37,451 bases of DNA from Planctomycetota bacterium (lineage in GTDB: Bacteria; Planctomycetota; Planctomycetia; JALXBF01). Shown one piece after another: positions 16,445 through 24,817 of the stretch. Position 1 is the first letter of the stretch; the number at the start of each line of letters is the position of its first letter. Position numbers and translations under genes: made by a program. The stretch covers positions 1 through 37,451 of the forward strand of contig JALSID010000437.1 in NCBI GenBank assembly GCA_026981825.1, in the 5' to 3' direction. The notes beneath the pieces are model-generated. The model had not been told where the DNA came from and made no database searches. It saw only the letters and a program-made list of their open reading frames with translations.

Positions 16445-18340
16445 TCAGCCGGCCGCGGCCTCGGCCAATACGGCAAGCTGGTGCTTGGCGCGCTCCTGTT
16501 CCTTCTCCAGAAACGGACGCCCTTTCTTCACCATTATGTGGTCCCAGGGGAGCACCTCCGTGACCGGCCGTTCGCGGTGCACGAAGAAGTCCACGTCCAC
16601 CCCCAAATCCTGGAACGCCTCCCACCAGATTTCGGGACGGAAATGCTCGGTCCAGGCGTCCAATCGCGCCCCCCGCTGCCAGGCGAGCTCAATTGCCGGC
16701 GCGATTCGGCGATCTCCGCGGGTCAAGATCCCCTCCAGTAGGCTCGTGTCGATGTCGTGTGTCTTGATCCGAACACACCGTAACCGAACTTTCCGTCTCA
16801 AGTACTGGTGTGCCCATTGCAGGTACTCGCGACGCGCCATCCCGTTCCACTGGTAGGGTGTGTGGGGTTTGGGCACGAAGTTCGACACCGACGCCGTCAC
16901 CGTGGGATAACGGCCCCGCTCTTCTTTGCCAATCCGCGCCACCGTCTCGGCCATCTCCACGATTCCGTCCAGGTCAACGGGCCGCTCGCCCGGCAGCCCG
17001 CACATGAAGTAAAGCTTCACACGTTGCCACCCCTCCCGGAATGCCTGGCGACAACCTTCGTACAGGTTCTCGTTGCGGATCTTCTTGCGGATCTGTTCAC
17101 GCATGTCGTCGCGGGCCACCTCAGGCGCCAGCGTCAGCCCCCCACGTTTCACCCCGCTCATCAACTTCGGCAGCGTCCGAAACTGATCGTTCACCCGCAA
17201 GCTCGGTACCGATACGTTCACCCCCAAAGGCGCGAAGACCTCGGCCATTCGCGTCACGAGCTGCTCAAAATACGGGTAGTCGCTCGAACTCAAGCTCAAC
17301 AAGCCGATCTCGTTGATACCGGTGTTCTTGTACGCTTCCACCGCCGCCGCCACCAGCGACTCGACCGACCGAACCCGCAACGGCCGTTTGATCACCGTCG
17401 ACTGACAGAACCGGCACTGCCATGGACACCCCCGCATGATCTCGAACGAAATCCGGTCGTGAGCCACATCGATATAGGGAACGATCGGGCGGGTGACCAG
17501 CGGGATGCTTTCCAGGTCGCTAACGACACACGGAGCGATGGCGCGGGGAATCCCTTCATAGCGCGGCGCCACCTCCCGAATCGTGCCGTCCGGGTTGTAG
17601 CAGACCTCATAAAGACTGGGCACGTACAGCCAGTCGAAACTCCTGGCCAGACGAACCAGCGCCTCTTCGCGCAGCCGCCGCTCCTCCGCCGTCGCCCGCC
17701 GCCGGCGATTCCAATCGCGCCAGGTTCCCCCCTCCGGACGGCTCGTGTCGCGACGGCGCGGCGGCAAGCCCAGCTCCTCACGAATCTCCAGCCACCGGTC
17801 GCACAACGCCGGCAGCGAAGGCTCTCCATCGCCGATCACAGCCACGTCCACGTACGGCGCAAGGGGCTCCGGATTCTGGGCACACGGCCCACCGACCACC
17901 ACCAAAGGATCGTCAATCCCACGCTCCTCCGCATGCAGCGGTACCCCTCCCAGGTCCAGCATCGTCAAGACGTTGGAATAGCAGATCTCGTACTGGAGAC
18001 TGAAGCCGAGGATATCGAAGTCGCGGAGAGGCGTGAACGTCTCCAGGCTGTACAAAGGAAGCCCATGTTCGCGCAGAAGCCGCTCGAAGTCAGGCATCGG
18101 CGTAAATGCCCGCTCGCATGCCCACTCTGAGCGACCGTTCATCAGCGCATACAGGATCTGCAGCCCGTGGTGGCTCATGCCCAGCTCATACAGGTCCGGA
18201 AACGCCAGGCATACCAACCCACGCACCTTCGTGTGATCCTTCACGATCGCGTTCAGCTCACCCCCCATGTACTGGGCGGGCTTCTGCACGCGAGGCAAAA
18301 GACGTGTCGTCACGTACTCAAACAACCAGTCACATCGCAT
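16445..18340 (-). CDS. TIGR03960-type radical SAM protein, B12-binding-like N-terminus
   Basis: A 631-aa protein. The first about 200 residues resemble the cobalamin-binding/Rossmann half seen in the TIGR03960 family: KVRGLVCLAFPDLYELGMSH, DFDILGFSLQYEICYSN and VVVGGPCAQNPEPLAPYVD, then VIGDGEPSLPAL. The radical SAM core has the 4Fe-4S motif CPWQCRFC (Cys305, 309, 312), followed by SFEIMRG-type strand contacts and KLYFMCGLPGERPVDLDGI and SVSNFVPKPHTPYQWNGM, all typical of this family. The function of TIGR03960 proteins is not established; some relatives are fused to a DUF2344 domain linked to tRNA or rRNA chemistry, which is absent here. It is a single-gene unit, reading away from the rodA/ftsW gene. 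Family assignment is firm, reaction unknown. Confidence 0.92.
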   Translation of the reverse strand: MRCDWLFEYVTTRLLPRVQKPAQYMGGELNAIVKDHTKVRGLVCLAFPDLYELGMSHHGLQILYALMNGRSEWACERAFTPMPDFERLLREHGLPLYSLETFTPLRDFDILGFSLQYEICYSNVLTMLDLGGVPLHAEERGIDDPLVVVGGPCAQNPEPLAPYVDVAVIGDGEPSLPALCDRWLEIREELGLPPRRRDTSRPEGGTWRDWNRRRRATAEERRLREEALVRLARSFDWLYVPSLYEVCYNPDGTIREVAPRYEGIPRAIAPCVVSDLESIPLVTRPIVPYIDVAHDRISFEIMRGCPWQCRFCQSTVIKRPLRVRSVESLVAAAVEAYKNTGINEIGLLSLSSSDYPYFEQLVTRMAEVFAPLGVNVSVPSLRVNDQFRTLPKLMSGVKRGGLTLAPEVARDDMREQIRKKIRNENLYEGCRQAFREGWQRVKLYFMCGLPGERPVDLDGIVEMAETVARIGKEERGRYPTVTASVSNFVPKPHTPYQWNGMARREYLQWAHQYLRRKVRLRCVRIKTHDIDTSLLEGILTRGDRRIAPAIELAWQRGARLDAWTEHFRPEIWWEAFQDLGVDVDFFVHRERPVTEVLPWDHIMVKKGRPFLEKEQERAKHQLAVLAEAAAG

Positions 18341-18745
18341 GGTGAGTCGCTCCGGTTCCCCTCCCGGTCCGCTCTTCTCGCCAACTGCGCGCTCCCGTTT
18401 TCAATTATTCGGTGCCGTGAACAGCCCGATCCACCGGAACGCCTTGCCGTCACGGTCTCGGCCTTGCCCCAAGCCACCGCTTACTGCACCCGTGCACGCG
18501 CAACCGCCCACTCGACCGTCCTTGACAGCACACCCAGCTTTTCGACAATCTCGCCTGTGGCTTAACCGAGCCGGAGACACGAAAACGTCACCATAGCGGC
18601 GGCGAACGCTAGATGCGCCACCCCATACACAGGTCCGCACAAACAACTTGCTCAGGCGGATCGGAGAATCTCTGCCTGCAGCCCGCGGTACGCGCCGTCT
18701 CCGGCTTTGCAACGCCCCTGTCGAAAGCAGCCGCTTCGCAGGACC
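18341..18745. other. Divergent intergenic region, no gene seen
   Basis: A 405-bp gap between the radical SAM gene (minus) and the SEDS gene (plus). The only AT-rich patch is around 18394-18410, where AATAAT on the minus strand could serve as a -10 for the radical SAM gene. Open frames across the region are arginine- and cysteine-rich and look non-coding. Confidence 0.35.
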
Positions 18746-19864
18746 ATGAGCAGCTCAGGTTGTCCCGCAGCATGCCGTGCCACCATACGAGCTAGGGTAC
18801 GGCTTCCAGACCCCGTGCTCTTTGCTTGCCCCCTGGCCCTGTACGCCATCGGCCTCGACGCCCTCCGCACCACCACCAAAGCCGTGGCCGGTGTACCGCT
18901 GGTATACCGCCAACTCGCCTGGGGTGTCGTAGCGGCCACCACCGGCGCTGTAGCAGCCGCCATCCCACCTTCGTGGTACCGGCGTACCGCCGTTGTGGGC
19001 TGGTGCGTCACCGTAATCCTGTTGCTCGCCGTACTCACGCAGCCGCCGACCAACGGAGCCCGCTCCTGGTTTCGACTTGGTCCGCTGAGCTTGCAGCCGG
19101 CCGAGCTGGCCAAGTTAACGGCCACCCTCGCCACTGCCGCCATCCTGGCTCACCGGAGGAAAACGCTTAAGCATTGGCTCGGAGCCGCCGCTTTCTGCCT
19201 AATTCCGGCCGGGTTGATCGTCGCCCAGCCGGACATAGGCAACGCGTCCCTCTTCATTCCCATCTGGATCGCGGCCGTCCTCGCCAGTCGTCCACGACGC
19301 TCTGTTGCCCTGGCCCACTTGCTCGTCGTCGCCGTCTGCGCCGCACTGCTGTTGCCCACGCTGACCGCCGAACAACGCGCGCGCCTCGCTTCTTTCCTCC
19401 ACCAATCCGACTACGCCACGCGGCCGGACGCCGAGGGCTACCAACTTCACCAGGCAAAGCGAGCGATCATGCTGGCAGGTCTGTGGGGTTCTGCCCAGGC
19501 GAGAGAAACCCATATCCCGATGGCATATAACGACTTCATCTTCAGCCTCACCATGGCCCACCGAGGACTACTCGGCGGCACCGCCATACTGGTCCTGTAC
19601 GCTCTGCTCATCGGACGCCTCACATGGCTCGCGGAGAGTTGCTCCCACCGATTCGCCGCGCTCTATCTGGTTGGCACCGCAGCGTGGCTGGGTGCGCAAG
19701 CAACGGCTAACCTCGCCATGACCGTGGGACTTGCCCCCATCACCGGCATAACCCTCCCATTCGTCAGCTACGGCGGAAGTAGCCTCGTCGTCAGTTGCAC
19801 CGCCCTGACCATCGCCTGGCGACTCAAGCCCCGGGCGCGACCACCCGCGTTTGCCTTCGACTAA
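18746..19864 (+). CDS. SEDS family glycosyltransferase (RodA/FtsW type)
   Basis: A 372-aa polytopic membrane protein of the SEDS family, which polymerises lipid II into glycan strands together with a class B PBP. Family landmarks: TNGARSWFRLGPLSLQPAEL (104-123), IVAQPDIGNASLF, the extracellular loop ending AYNDFIFSL with the catalytic Asp263 (the HTDF motif of E. coli RodA), and the C-terminal GITLPFVSYGGSSLVVS. After the catalytic Asp, the usual EE-x-G pair is replaced by AHRGLLGG. The ATG at 18746 has AGGA 4-5 nt upstream; 13 codons earlier there is an in-frame ATG without family similarity. No pbp2, mre or fts neighbours are present, so RodA versus FtsW assignment is open. Confidence 0.88.
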   Translation: MSSSGCPAACRATIRARVRLPDPVLFACPLALYAIGLDALRTTTKAVAGVPLVYRQLAWGVVAATTGAVAAAIPPSWYRRTAVVGWCVTVILLLAVLTQPPTNGARSWFRLGPLSLQPAELAKLTATLATAAILAHRRKTLKHWLGAAAFCLIPAGLIVAQPDIGNASLFIPIWIAAVLASRPRRSVALAHLLVVAVCAALLLPTLTAEQRARLASFLHQSDYATRPDAEGYQLHQAKRAIMLAGLWGSAQARETHIPMAYNDFIFSLTMAHRGLLGGTAILVLYALLIGRLTWLAESCSHRFAALYLVGTAAWLGAQATANLAMTVGLAPITGITLPFVSYGGSSLVVSCTALTIAWRLKPRARPPAFAFD

Positions 19865-20011
19865 GCCCTGCGCACCCGTCCCCCGACCGACCGACTGCGA
19901 CGCACACCGCAGGAGAACGTCCGGCGGACCGGCAACGTGAAGGAAGAGCTGTCCGGAAGGAATGGACCGCTCAAACCACAATCACGGGTAGCCGCGGAGC
20001 GGGCGGGGCGC

Positions 20012-21136
20012 CTAGGCCCTGATCTGGGAGACCTCTCCCGAATACGGCAATCCGACGGTCTCCTGGGCTATAGACGAGTCGGTAACTTTCACATCGCCGC
20101 GGGTTGTTCTTGCCTTGCGTCCCCTGGTTGCGGGTCTGTAACGGGTCAAAGCTCGGGCCAGCTCCGTGGCCACCTCGTCCCGTAACTGTGCCGGTTCGAG
20201 CACCTCAGCATTTGAACCAAACGACATCACCCAGCTCTTTACCTCGGTGGTGTCTGACAAGGTCATTTCCAGGATGACCCCGCCCGCCGGTGTCCAGTCC
20301 AGCTTTTGAGTGGAATGCCAGCACGATTCGGCCACGTACCTCGCCACCGAGGGGGCAAAGCGGATCCTGACACGCACGGGTTTACCGCTCGCGTTGAAGA
20401 CCCCGAACGCGCCGCGCAAGTGTTCTTCCACGTCAAAGTCACTGGGGATATCCGCGATAGAACTCAACAGTACCGCATCGAGGACGCGGTTGAGCTTAAA
20501 GTGTCGCACGTCGCGGTGTTGCTCGCTGTAAGCCACCAGGTAGAGCGAATGGCGATGGACAACCAGGGCGTAGGGGTGGAGCATGTAGGTGCGTGGGCCG
20601 CTTCGCTGCAACGATTGGTAGGTCACCCGCAGGATTCGCCGTTGCTCCAAAGCCTGCACAATCCGCTCTAGAACCAGTGCCCACCGCTCCCCATCGGCCG
20701 GAGCCCCGAAGCCCGTGGCGTAGATTGCGTGGACCGTTCTGCGGATGTAACGCTGCGTCGAGTCGGGCAAACCGTTCAACCATTCGTCCGCGAGTTGCCG
20801 CAGCGTCTTGTACCAGACTGTGCCGGCGTAAGGAACGAGCAATTGCACCGCCACCCAGATCGCCAGCGCCTCGGTGGGAGCAAGCCCAACTCTGGTTGCA
20901 CCGGCCAGCTCGACCGAATAGCGTTTTCGGCCATGCGATTCCCGCTTCTCGCGCAACTTAATGCCCGCCTCGCGCAACACGTCGAGATCGCGCCGAATCG
21001 TCTTCTGTGCCACCCCCATATGAGCCGCCAGCTCCTCTACCGTGTAACCTTCGCCCTGCCAGAGGAGGAATAGCAGGCGCCACTGGCGACGCATCGCACG
21101 AGTGCACCGACGATCGGCGGCAGTCCCGGCTGTCAC
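20012..21136 (-). CDS. WYL-domain transcriptional regulator (DeoR-type HTH)
   Basis: A 374-aa protein. An N-terminal helix-turn-helix (about 16-60: LFLLWQGEGYTVEELAAHM, then AQKTIRRDLDVLREAGI) is followed by the WYL sensor domain (about 165-235: RILRVTYQSL, HPYALVVHRHSLYLVAY, VRHFKLNRV) and a WCX-type C-terminal extension (KPVRVRIRFAPSVARYVAE, then GSNAEVLEPAQLRDEVA). The W of the WYL triad is not kept (SLYL). WYL proteins bind nucleic acid or nucleotides and regulate DNA damage, phage-defence or metabolic genes; no defence genes adjoin it. The GTG at 21136 has GGAG about 10 nt upstream; an ATG at 21094 lacks any ribosome binding site. A TATGCT -10-like box on the minus strand lies at 21191-21196. 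It is convergent with the SEDS gene. Confidence 0.9.
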   Translation of the reverse strand: MTAGTAADRRCTRAMRRQWRLLFLLWQGEGYTVEELAAHMGVAQKTIRRDLDVLREAGIKLREKRESHGRKRYSVELAGATRVGLAPTEALAIWVAVQLLVPYAGTVWYKTLRQLADEWLNGLPDSTQRYIRRTVHAIYATGFGAPADGERWALVLERIVQALEQRRILRVTYQSLQRSGPRTYMLHPYALVVHRHSLYLVAYSEQHRDVRHFKLNRVLDAVLLSSIADIPSDFDVEEHLRGAFGVFNASGKPVRVRIRFAPSVARYVAESCWHSTQKLDWTPAGGVILEMTLSDTTEVKSWVMSFGSNAEVLEPAQLRDEVATELARALTRYRPATRGRKARTTRGDVKVTDSSIAQETVGLPYSGEVSQIRA

Positions 21137-21531
21137 CTGCTCGACACTCCGCTCTGCTGAGACCCAACCAGCAAGCCCTAACTATCACCTAGCATACCGT
21201 GCCCACTCGCCCTGCGAAACCCCCATTCGATAGGGACGGGGCCGCATAGGCCGGAACCAGGGGCCCGCGGAGCGGTGCCCGTCGGCCGAAATCGCCCGCG
21301 TCGTAAGCGATTCTAAGGCCAGAAAAGTGGCAACGAACCCGTTCCGCTTAGGCCACCACCGAGCGGAAGCGGTTACAGGCCGGCTCCCCGTAGGCGCCAT
21401 CTCGCTGCTCCCGCAATTCACCTGTCCGCCCGCGTCGCAGCCGCTCGACGAATCGGTGTCCCCCTCCAGGATGCAGCCTGTCTCAGCCGTTCCGGGGAGC
21501 AGCGGGGCTTCGCCCCTGACTGCAGCTCCAG
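21137..21531. other. Intergenic region between WYL regulator and PHP phosphatase genes
   Basis: About 0.4 kb, both flanking genes on the minus strand. It carries the presumed WYL promoter near 21191-21196 and a hairpin just after the PHP gene stop (listed separately). No protein-coding frame with family resemblance was found. Confidence 0.35.
21496..21529 (-). terminator. Two-tier hairpin downstream of the PHP phosphatase gene
   Basis: Outer arms GGAGC (21496-21500) and GCTCC (21525-21529) enclose an inner stem GGGGC (21504-21508) and GCCCC (21512-21516) with a 3-nt loop. It begins 3 nt after the stop codon of the minus-strand gene. No T-run follows on either strand, so it may be an RNA 3'-end stabiliser or a weak terminator rather than a classical one. 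Confidence 0.4.
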
Positions 21532-22386
21532 CTACGCAAGGAGTTGTTCCTCAGCGATTGTCCCCCCCTCTTTGAACCGCACGTAACTCCGGTAGCCCAC
21601 GTCGTAAGCAAGCCGAGCCGCTTGTTCGAGGCCGAAGCCCACGTCCTCCGGGCAATGGGAATCATCGGCAAAGGTCACGCGAACGCCCGCTTCGTAAGCC
21701 AACTGCAGAACCCAGCGGTCGGGATACAGAGTTCTGCACGGCTTCTTCAAGCCGCGAGTGTTGATCTCCAGCACCACACCGTGCTTCCTCATGGCAGTCA
21801 GCACGCGGCCTACCGCTTCTTCAGTGCGTTTCGTGCGCGGGAATTCCCCCCAATGCATCTTGACCAGATCGAAATGGGCCAGAATGCGAACCAAATCCCA
21901 CTGCAGAAGCTCAAGCACATGGTCGAGGTAGACCAGGCAGAGCTCCTCGTAGCTCCCAGCTCGGCGTTCGGCTTCCTGGGCTGACTCTTCATCGGCGTCG
22001 ATGCAGATGTCTTCCGCGTCCAGTCGCACATAGTGGACCGAGCCAACCACGTAGTCCAGGTCCAGCCGGGCCAACTGCCCGACGACCCAGTTCCGCCCCC
22101 CTCGGAGGTAATCGATCTCCAGCGCTGCAAGCACATCCAGGACACCTCTGTAGATGGCGCGCACATCGGCGATGTCCTCCAGGTAGTCGCGATACCAGGA
22201 TCGGTCCTGGACGCAGTGGGGCGCGATGTGTTCCCATCGATAAACGCGGTGCGACGGCTCGGGCAAGTGCTCCGCGAACCCAAAGGCAACAAGCCCGGCC
22301 GCTTCGGCCGCAGCCGCGTAATCGGCGATCGTACCGCGTCCGTCTCCGTACGAGGAATGGCCCCCGTGGAAGCTAGCCAGCCCCAT
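21532..22386 (-). CDS. HisJ-like PHP-domain phosphatase
   Basis: A 284-aa PHP-domain protein closest to histidinol-phosphate phosphatase (HisJ). Metal and active-site motifs in order: SFHGGHSSYGDG (His7, His10), FGFAEHLP, LEIDYL, VVGSVHYV, LAHFDLVKMH, LEINTRGLKKP and FADDSHCPEDVGFG. The first motif is H-x-x-H in place of the canonical D-x-H-x-H, so one trinuclear-site ligand may differ. HisJ dephosphorylates L-histidinol phosphate in histidine synthesis, but no his gene is in the window. It is the last gene of a minus-strand unit behind the small membrane protein (15-bp gap), the radical SAM gene and queF. The ATG at 22386 is chosen; a TTG four codons earlier is possible. Confidence 0.85.
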   Translation of the reverse strand: MGLASFHGGHSSYGDGRGTIADYAAAAEAAGLVAFGFAEHLPEPSHRVYRWEHIAPHCVQDRSWYRDYLEDIADVRAIYRGVLDVLAALEIDYLRGGRNWVVGQLARLDLDYVVGSVHYVRLDAEDICIDADEESAQEAERRAGSYEELCLVYLDHVLELLQWDLVRILAHFDLVKMHWGEFPRTKRTEEAVGRVLTAMRKHGVVLEINTRGLKKPCRTLYPDRWVLQLAYEAGVRVTFADDSHCPEDVGFGLEQAARLAYDVGYRSYVRFKEGGTIAEEQLLA

Positions 22387-22401
22387 GCCTGCTACCAACG
22401 C

Positions 22402-22689
22402 TCACCGTCCCTCCAAGCGTGCCGTGCCGGGCGCAAACTCCAGTCGCTTTCGCGCCGCCCAAATGCAGACCCCAAGCAACACCTGCAAGGCAACCAACAA
22501 TGCCAGGCTCACGACCAGCGCCGGGCTCAGCCGATACAGCGTTGTCAGGGCCGTGACGACAAGAGCCTCCCGCACGAAGAAAAACGGCCCAACCTTCCGG
22601 CCGAACCAGCGCAGGACGGCTTCCGCCCGCGAACATAGCTGGGCCGAAAACGTTCGTAAGACGAGGAACGGTCGAACACCGTACAGCAT
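22402..22689 (-). CDS. Small membrane protein, unrecognised
   Basis: A 95-aa protein. The ATG at 22689 is preferred over an in-frame TTG at 22704. The basic N-terminal half (VRPFLVLRTFSAQLCSRAEA, then RKVGPFF) is followed by a hydrophobic stretch SPALVVSLALLVALQVLLG flanked by CIWAARKRLEF, so one membrane helix with the basic side inside is likely, perhaps a second weak one around EALVVTALTTLY. It fills the space between the radical SAM gene (23-bp gap) and the PHP gene (15-bp gap) on the same strand. The tight packing and the composition unlike a shadow frame support a real gene. Function unknown. Confidence 0.6.
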   Translation of the reverse strand: MLYGVRPFLVLRTFSAQLCSRAEAVLRWFGRKVGPFFFVREALVVTALTTLYRLSPALVVSLALLVALQVLLGVCIWAARKRLEFAPGTARLEGR

Positions 22690-22712
22690 CGGTTGCCACC
22701 GCAATCGTGTCG

Positions 22713-24059
22713 CTAACGTCTCTGTCTCGCTTCACATACCTCCGCGGGCCAACGCTCGATCGGGGGGTTCACCGAGCCGTGAACCAGTCGAGGAAAACGG
22801 ACGCGCAACTGATCCACCCATCGAGCAAGACCGACAGCAGGTTCGTCTTGGTCCAGACCGATCACGGCCAGGTACACGTCGGGGTCGATGTTCAGGTTCC
22901 GCCACTGGATCATATGGAACGGGTTACTGCCGAGCACACTCTGTAACGCTTCCGTCTCGGTGATACTATCGGTGACCCCGGGGAAGCTGAGGTAGTTAAT
23001 CGAGACAAACAGGCCAAGCTCGCGCCCGACTCTGATGGACTCGAGCACCTCGTCCAGGCCGTAGTTCCTGGGCCGATAGTATGCCTCGTACCAGGGCCGG
23101 TGAAACGCGTTTACGCTGATCCGCACGGAATCGAGCCCGGCCTGACAGAGCTTTTCGAGGCCGGTCGGGTCGCTACCGTTCGTGTTCAGGTGGATCGTGC
23201 CCCGTTCGGTCCGCCGGCGGATCTCGCGGATCGCCTCGGCGAGCAAATCGGCATGCAGCAACGGTTCCCCTTCGCAGCCTTGCCCAAAGCTAACCATCGC
23301 ACCAGGCGCATTCTCGAGATGGGGCACGGCGATCTCGATGATCTCCTCTACGGTTGGGACGAACTGGAGACGATCCTGAGGTGGACTGACCGCCGAATCG
23401 GGCTGGCTCGATATGCACCCGACGCACGCTGCGTTGCATGCTGGGCTCACCGGGATCGGCATCTCCCAACGCCCGTAGAAAAAGTTCATCGCATTCGCGC
23501 AGCCATAGCGCAACGCGCAGTTCTCGGCCAGATGCTCCACCAGGCGATTACCGGGAAACCTCTTGCGAAACCGCTTCACATAGCGCCGTAGGATGTGGGG
23601 GTGAAACATGGCCGCATCATGTTTCGGATCCCTTTCCACTTCAACCGCCGCCACGTGGAACTGCCCCCGGAACCAGCAGACGGCCCCGTAACTCAACAGT
23701 GGCAAACAGGGCGCCTCATCCAGCCGCCGGAACGCGGCCAGCTTCGTCACAAGGTACCGGGGTGGAACGAAAGCCGCTACAGCGCAGCACCCCTCCAGTT
23801 CGGATCGGTCCACAGGTTCTCCCTCCCCCACACACGGCGCCCGGCCGGGTAACGTGTAGAACTGCGTGCCGTGCGGCGCGGCAATCAACTCCTCCGGCTG
23901 AAGCGGAGCAATCCTGTACCCACTGCGGCCTGCCGCGCGGCAGCCAGGAACATCGAAAACGTCCCCCTCCTGGCCTGCGACTACCAGGGTGGGCTCGGGC
24001 GCCTCGCTTACATCGGGTTCGGTTTCGATGTACGGTCGCTTACGAACCGCCTCACTCAC
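22713..24059 (-). CDS. Radical SAM protein of unknown function in a queF-linked unit
   Basis: A 448-aa protein. A 200-residue N-terminal region of unknown type (with AAFVPPRYLVTKLAAFRR and FHPHILRRYVKRFRKRFPG) precedes the radical SAM core, which has SPACNAACVGC (Cys208, 212, 215) binding the 4Fe-4S cluster, then SFGQGCEGEPLLHADLL, which is the glycine-rich SAM-binding strand, TIHLNTNGSDP and VRISVNAF. The C-terminal part (MIQWRNLNIDPDVYLAVIGL) has no SPASM-type cysteine cluster. It is too long and too different to be QueE, the radical SAM enzyme of queuosine synthesis. Its start overlaps the 3' end of queF by 8 bp, indicating translational coupling, and the small membrane protein and PHP phosphatase follow. 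Reaction unknown. Confidence 0.85.
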   Translation of the reverse strand: MSEAVRKRPYIETEPDVSEAPEPTLVVAGQEGDVFDVPGCRAAGRSGYRIAPLQPEELIAAPHGTQFYTLPGRAPCVGEGEPVDRSELEGCCAVAAFVPPRYLVTKLAAFRRLDEAPCLPLLSYGAVCWFRGQFHVAAVEVERDPKHDAAMFHPHILRRYVKRFRKRFPGNRLVEHLAENCALRYGCANAMNFFYGRWEMPIPVSPACNAACVGCISSQPDSAVSPPQDRLQFVPTVEEIIEIAVPHLENAPGAMVSFGQGCEGEPLLHADLLAEAIREIRRRTERGTIHLNTNGSDPTGLEKLCQAGLDSVRISVNAFHRPWYEAYYRPRNYGLDEVLESIRVGRELGLFVSINYLSFPGVTDSITETEALQSVLGSNPFHMIQWRNLNIDPDVYLAVIGLDQDEPAVGLARWVDQLRVRFPRLVHGSVNPPIERWPAEVCEARQRR

Positions 24060-24435
24060 TGGCTTCTCCCGCGCCCTGCTTACCGCCCACCTGCTCGGCT
24101 TCGTAAGCAGCGGTCACCGACGTGGTCATTCCCCCCCGGGGTCGAAACAGGCCGATCACCTTGCAACGACGCGGCTGGCAACTCGCCACGATGTCGTCCA
24201 GAATCTGATTCACCGCCGTCTCGTAAAAAATCCCCCGGTTTCGGTACGACTGCAAGTAGTACTTCAACGACTTCAGCTCAATGCACTCCTTCGCCGGTAC
24301 GTAGATGATGCGAATCTCGCCGAAATCCGGCTGGCCCGTGCGCGGACAAACGGCCGTGTACTCGGGGCACCGGATTTCGATCTCATACTCCCGGTCGGGG
24401 TACGCGTTGGCGAACGTCTCGATCGGCCCTGCCAT
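24052..24435 (-). CDS. queF: NADPH-dependent preQ0 reductase (nitrile reductase)
   Basis: A 127-aa protein, the short (YkvM-like, type I) form of QueF, which reduces the nitrile of 7-cyano-7-deazaguanine to preQ1 with two NADPH. AVCPRTGQPDFGEI carries the nucleophile Cys30 and the proton donor Asp37; ELKSLKYYLQSYRNRGIF is the QueF signature; the short C-terminus is acidic and unconserved. The ATG at 24435 has GGAGGAG 6 nt upstream; an in-frame TTG at 24474 is not needed. It is the first gene of a unit whose next gene is a radical SAM protein overlapping by 8 bp. queC lies 2.4 kb to the right in the same direction but in a separate unit. queD and queE are not in the window. Confidence 0.94.
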   Translation of the reverse strand: MAGPIETFANAYPDREYEIEIRCPEYTAVCPRTGQPDFGEIRIIYVPAKECIELKSLKYYLQSYRNRGIFYETAVNQILDDIVASCQPRRCKVIGLFRPRGGMTTSVTAAYEAEQVGGKQGAGEASE

Positions 24436-24817
24436 CGCTTGCTCCTCCGCGGACGCGGCGTCACTGCTCCCCAATCAGTCCCGTCTGGTACTTGATCCAG
24501 TGCATCACGCTACTCCGGAACACACTACGCCAATGATATGGGCCTCCTGATCGATGCACGAAACCAGCCCGGAGTTCCCGGGGGCGAGCACGACCGATAT
24601 GGACGTGACCCCAAAGAAACCCGACCGGCTCTGGGAAAAGCCACTCAGATAGCAGCGAGCGCGTCGGTAACCCGGCAGCAGCCCTCCGCTACAGGTACGC
24701 ACAGCCAGACCAGTCCACCGCCGGCCGCTGCCGTCGGCCCAGCAACTTGCGGACAAGTTCCGTTAAGATAGCGATAGGCATCCGCGATTGAGGCTACGCC
24801 ATTCGGGAGAGATCGCC
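24436..24817. promoter_or_regulatory. Divergent intergenic region, queF and 68-aa gene
   Basis: About 380 bp. TATCAT on the minus strand near 24533-24538 and TAAGAT on the plus strand (24764-24769, about 50 nt before the 24818 ATG) are -10-like. I looked for a preQ1 riboswitch (short class I hairpin with an A-rich tail) before queF and did not see one. An inverted pair GTGCATC/GATGCAC spans roughly 24500-24560. Confidence 0.35.

Noticed and set aside
16808..18130. A 440-codon plus-strand frame
   Set aside because: Antisense to the TIGR03960 radical SAM gene, with a histidine-, arginine- and proline-rich composition typical of shadows.
20012..21136. WYL regulator as marker of a phage-defence island
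   Set aside because: The neighbours are a SEDS protein and a PHP phosphatase; no nuclease, methylase or other defence genes are near.
24436..24560. A preQ1 riboswitch upstream of queF
   Set aside because: I found no short class I hairpin with an A-rich tail pairing into the loop, nor a class II layout; only an unrelated inverted pair.
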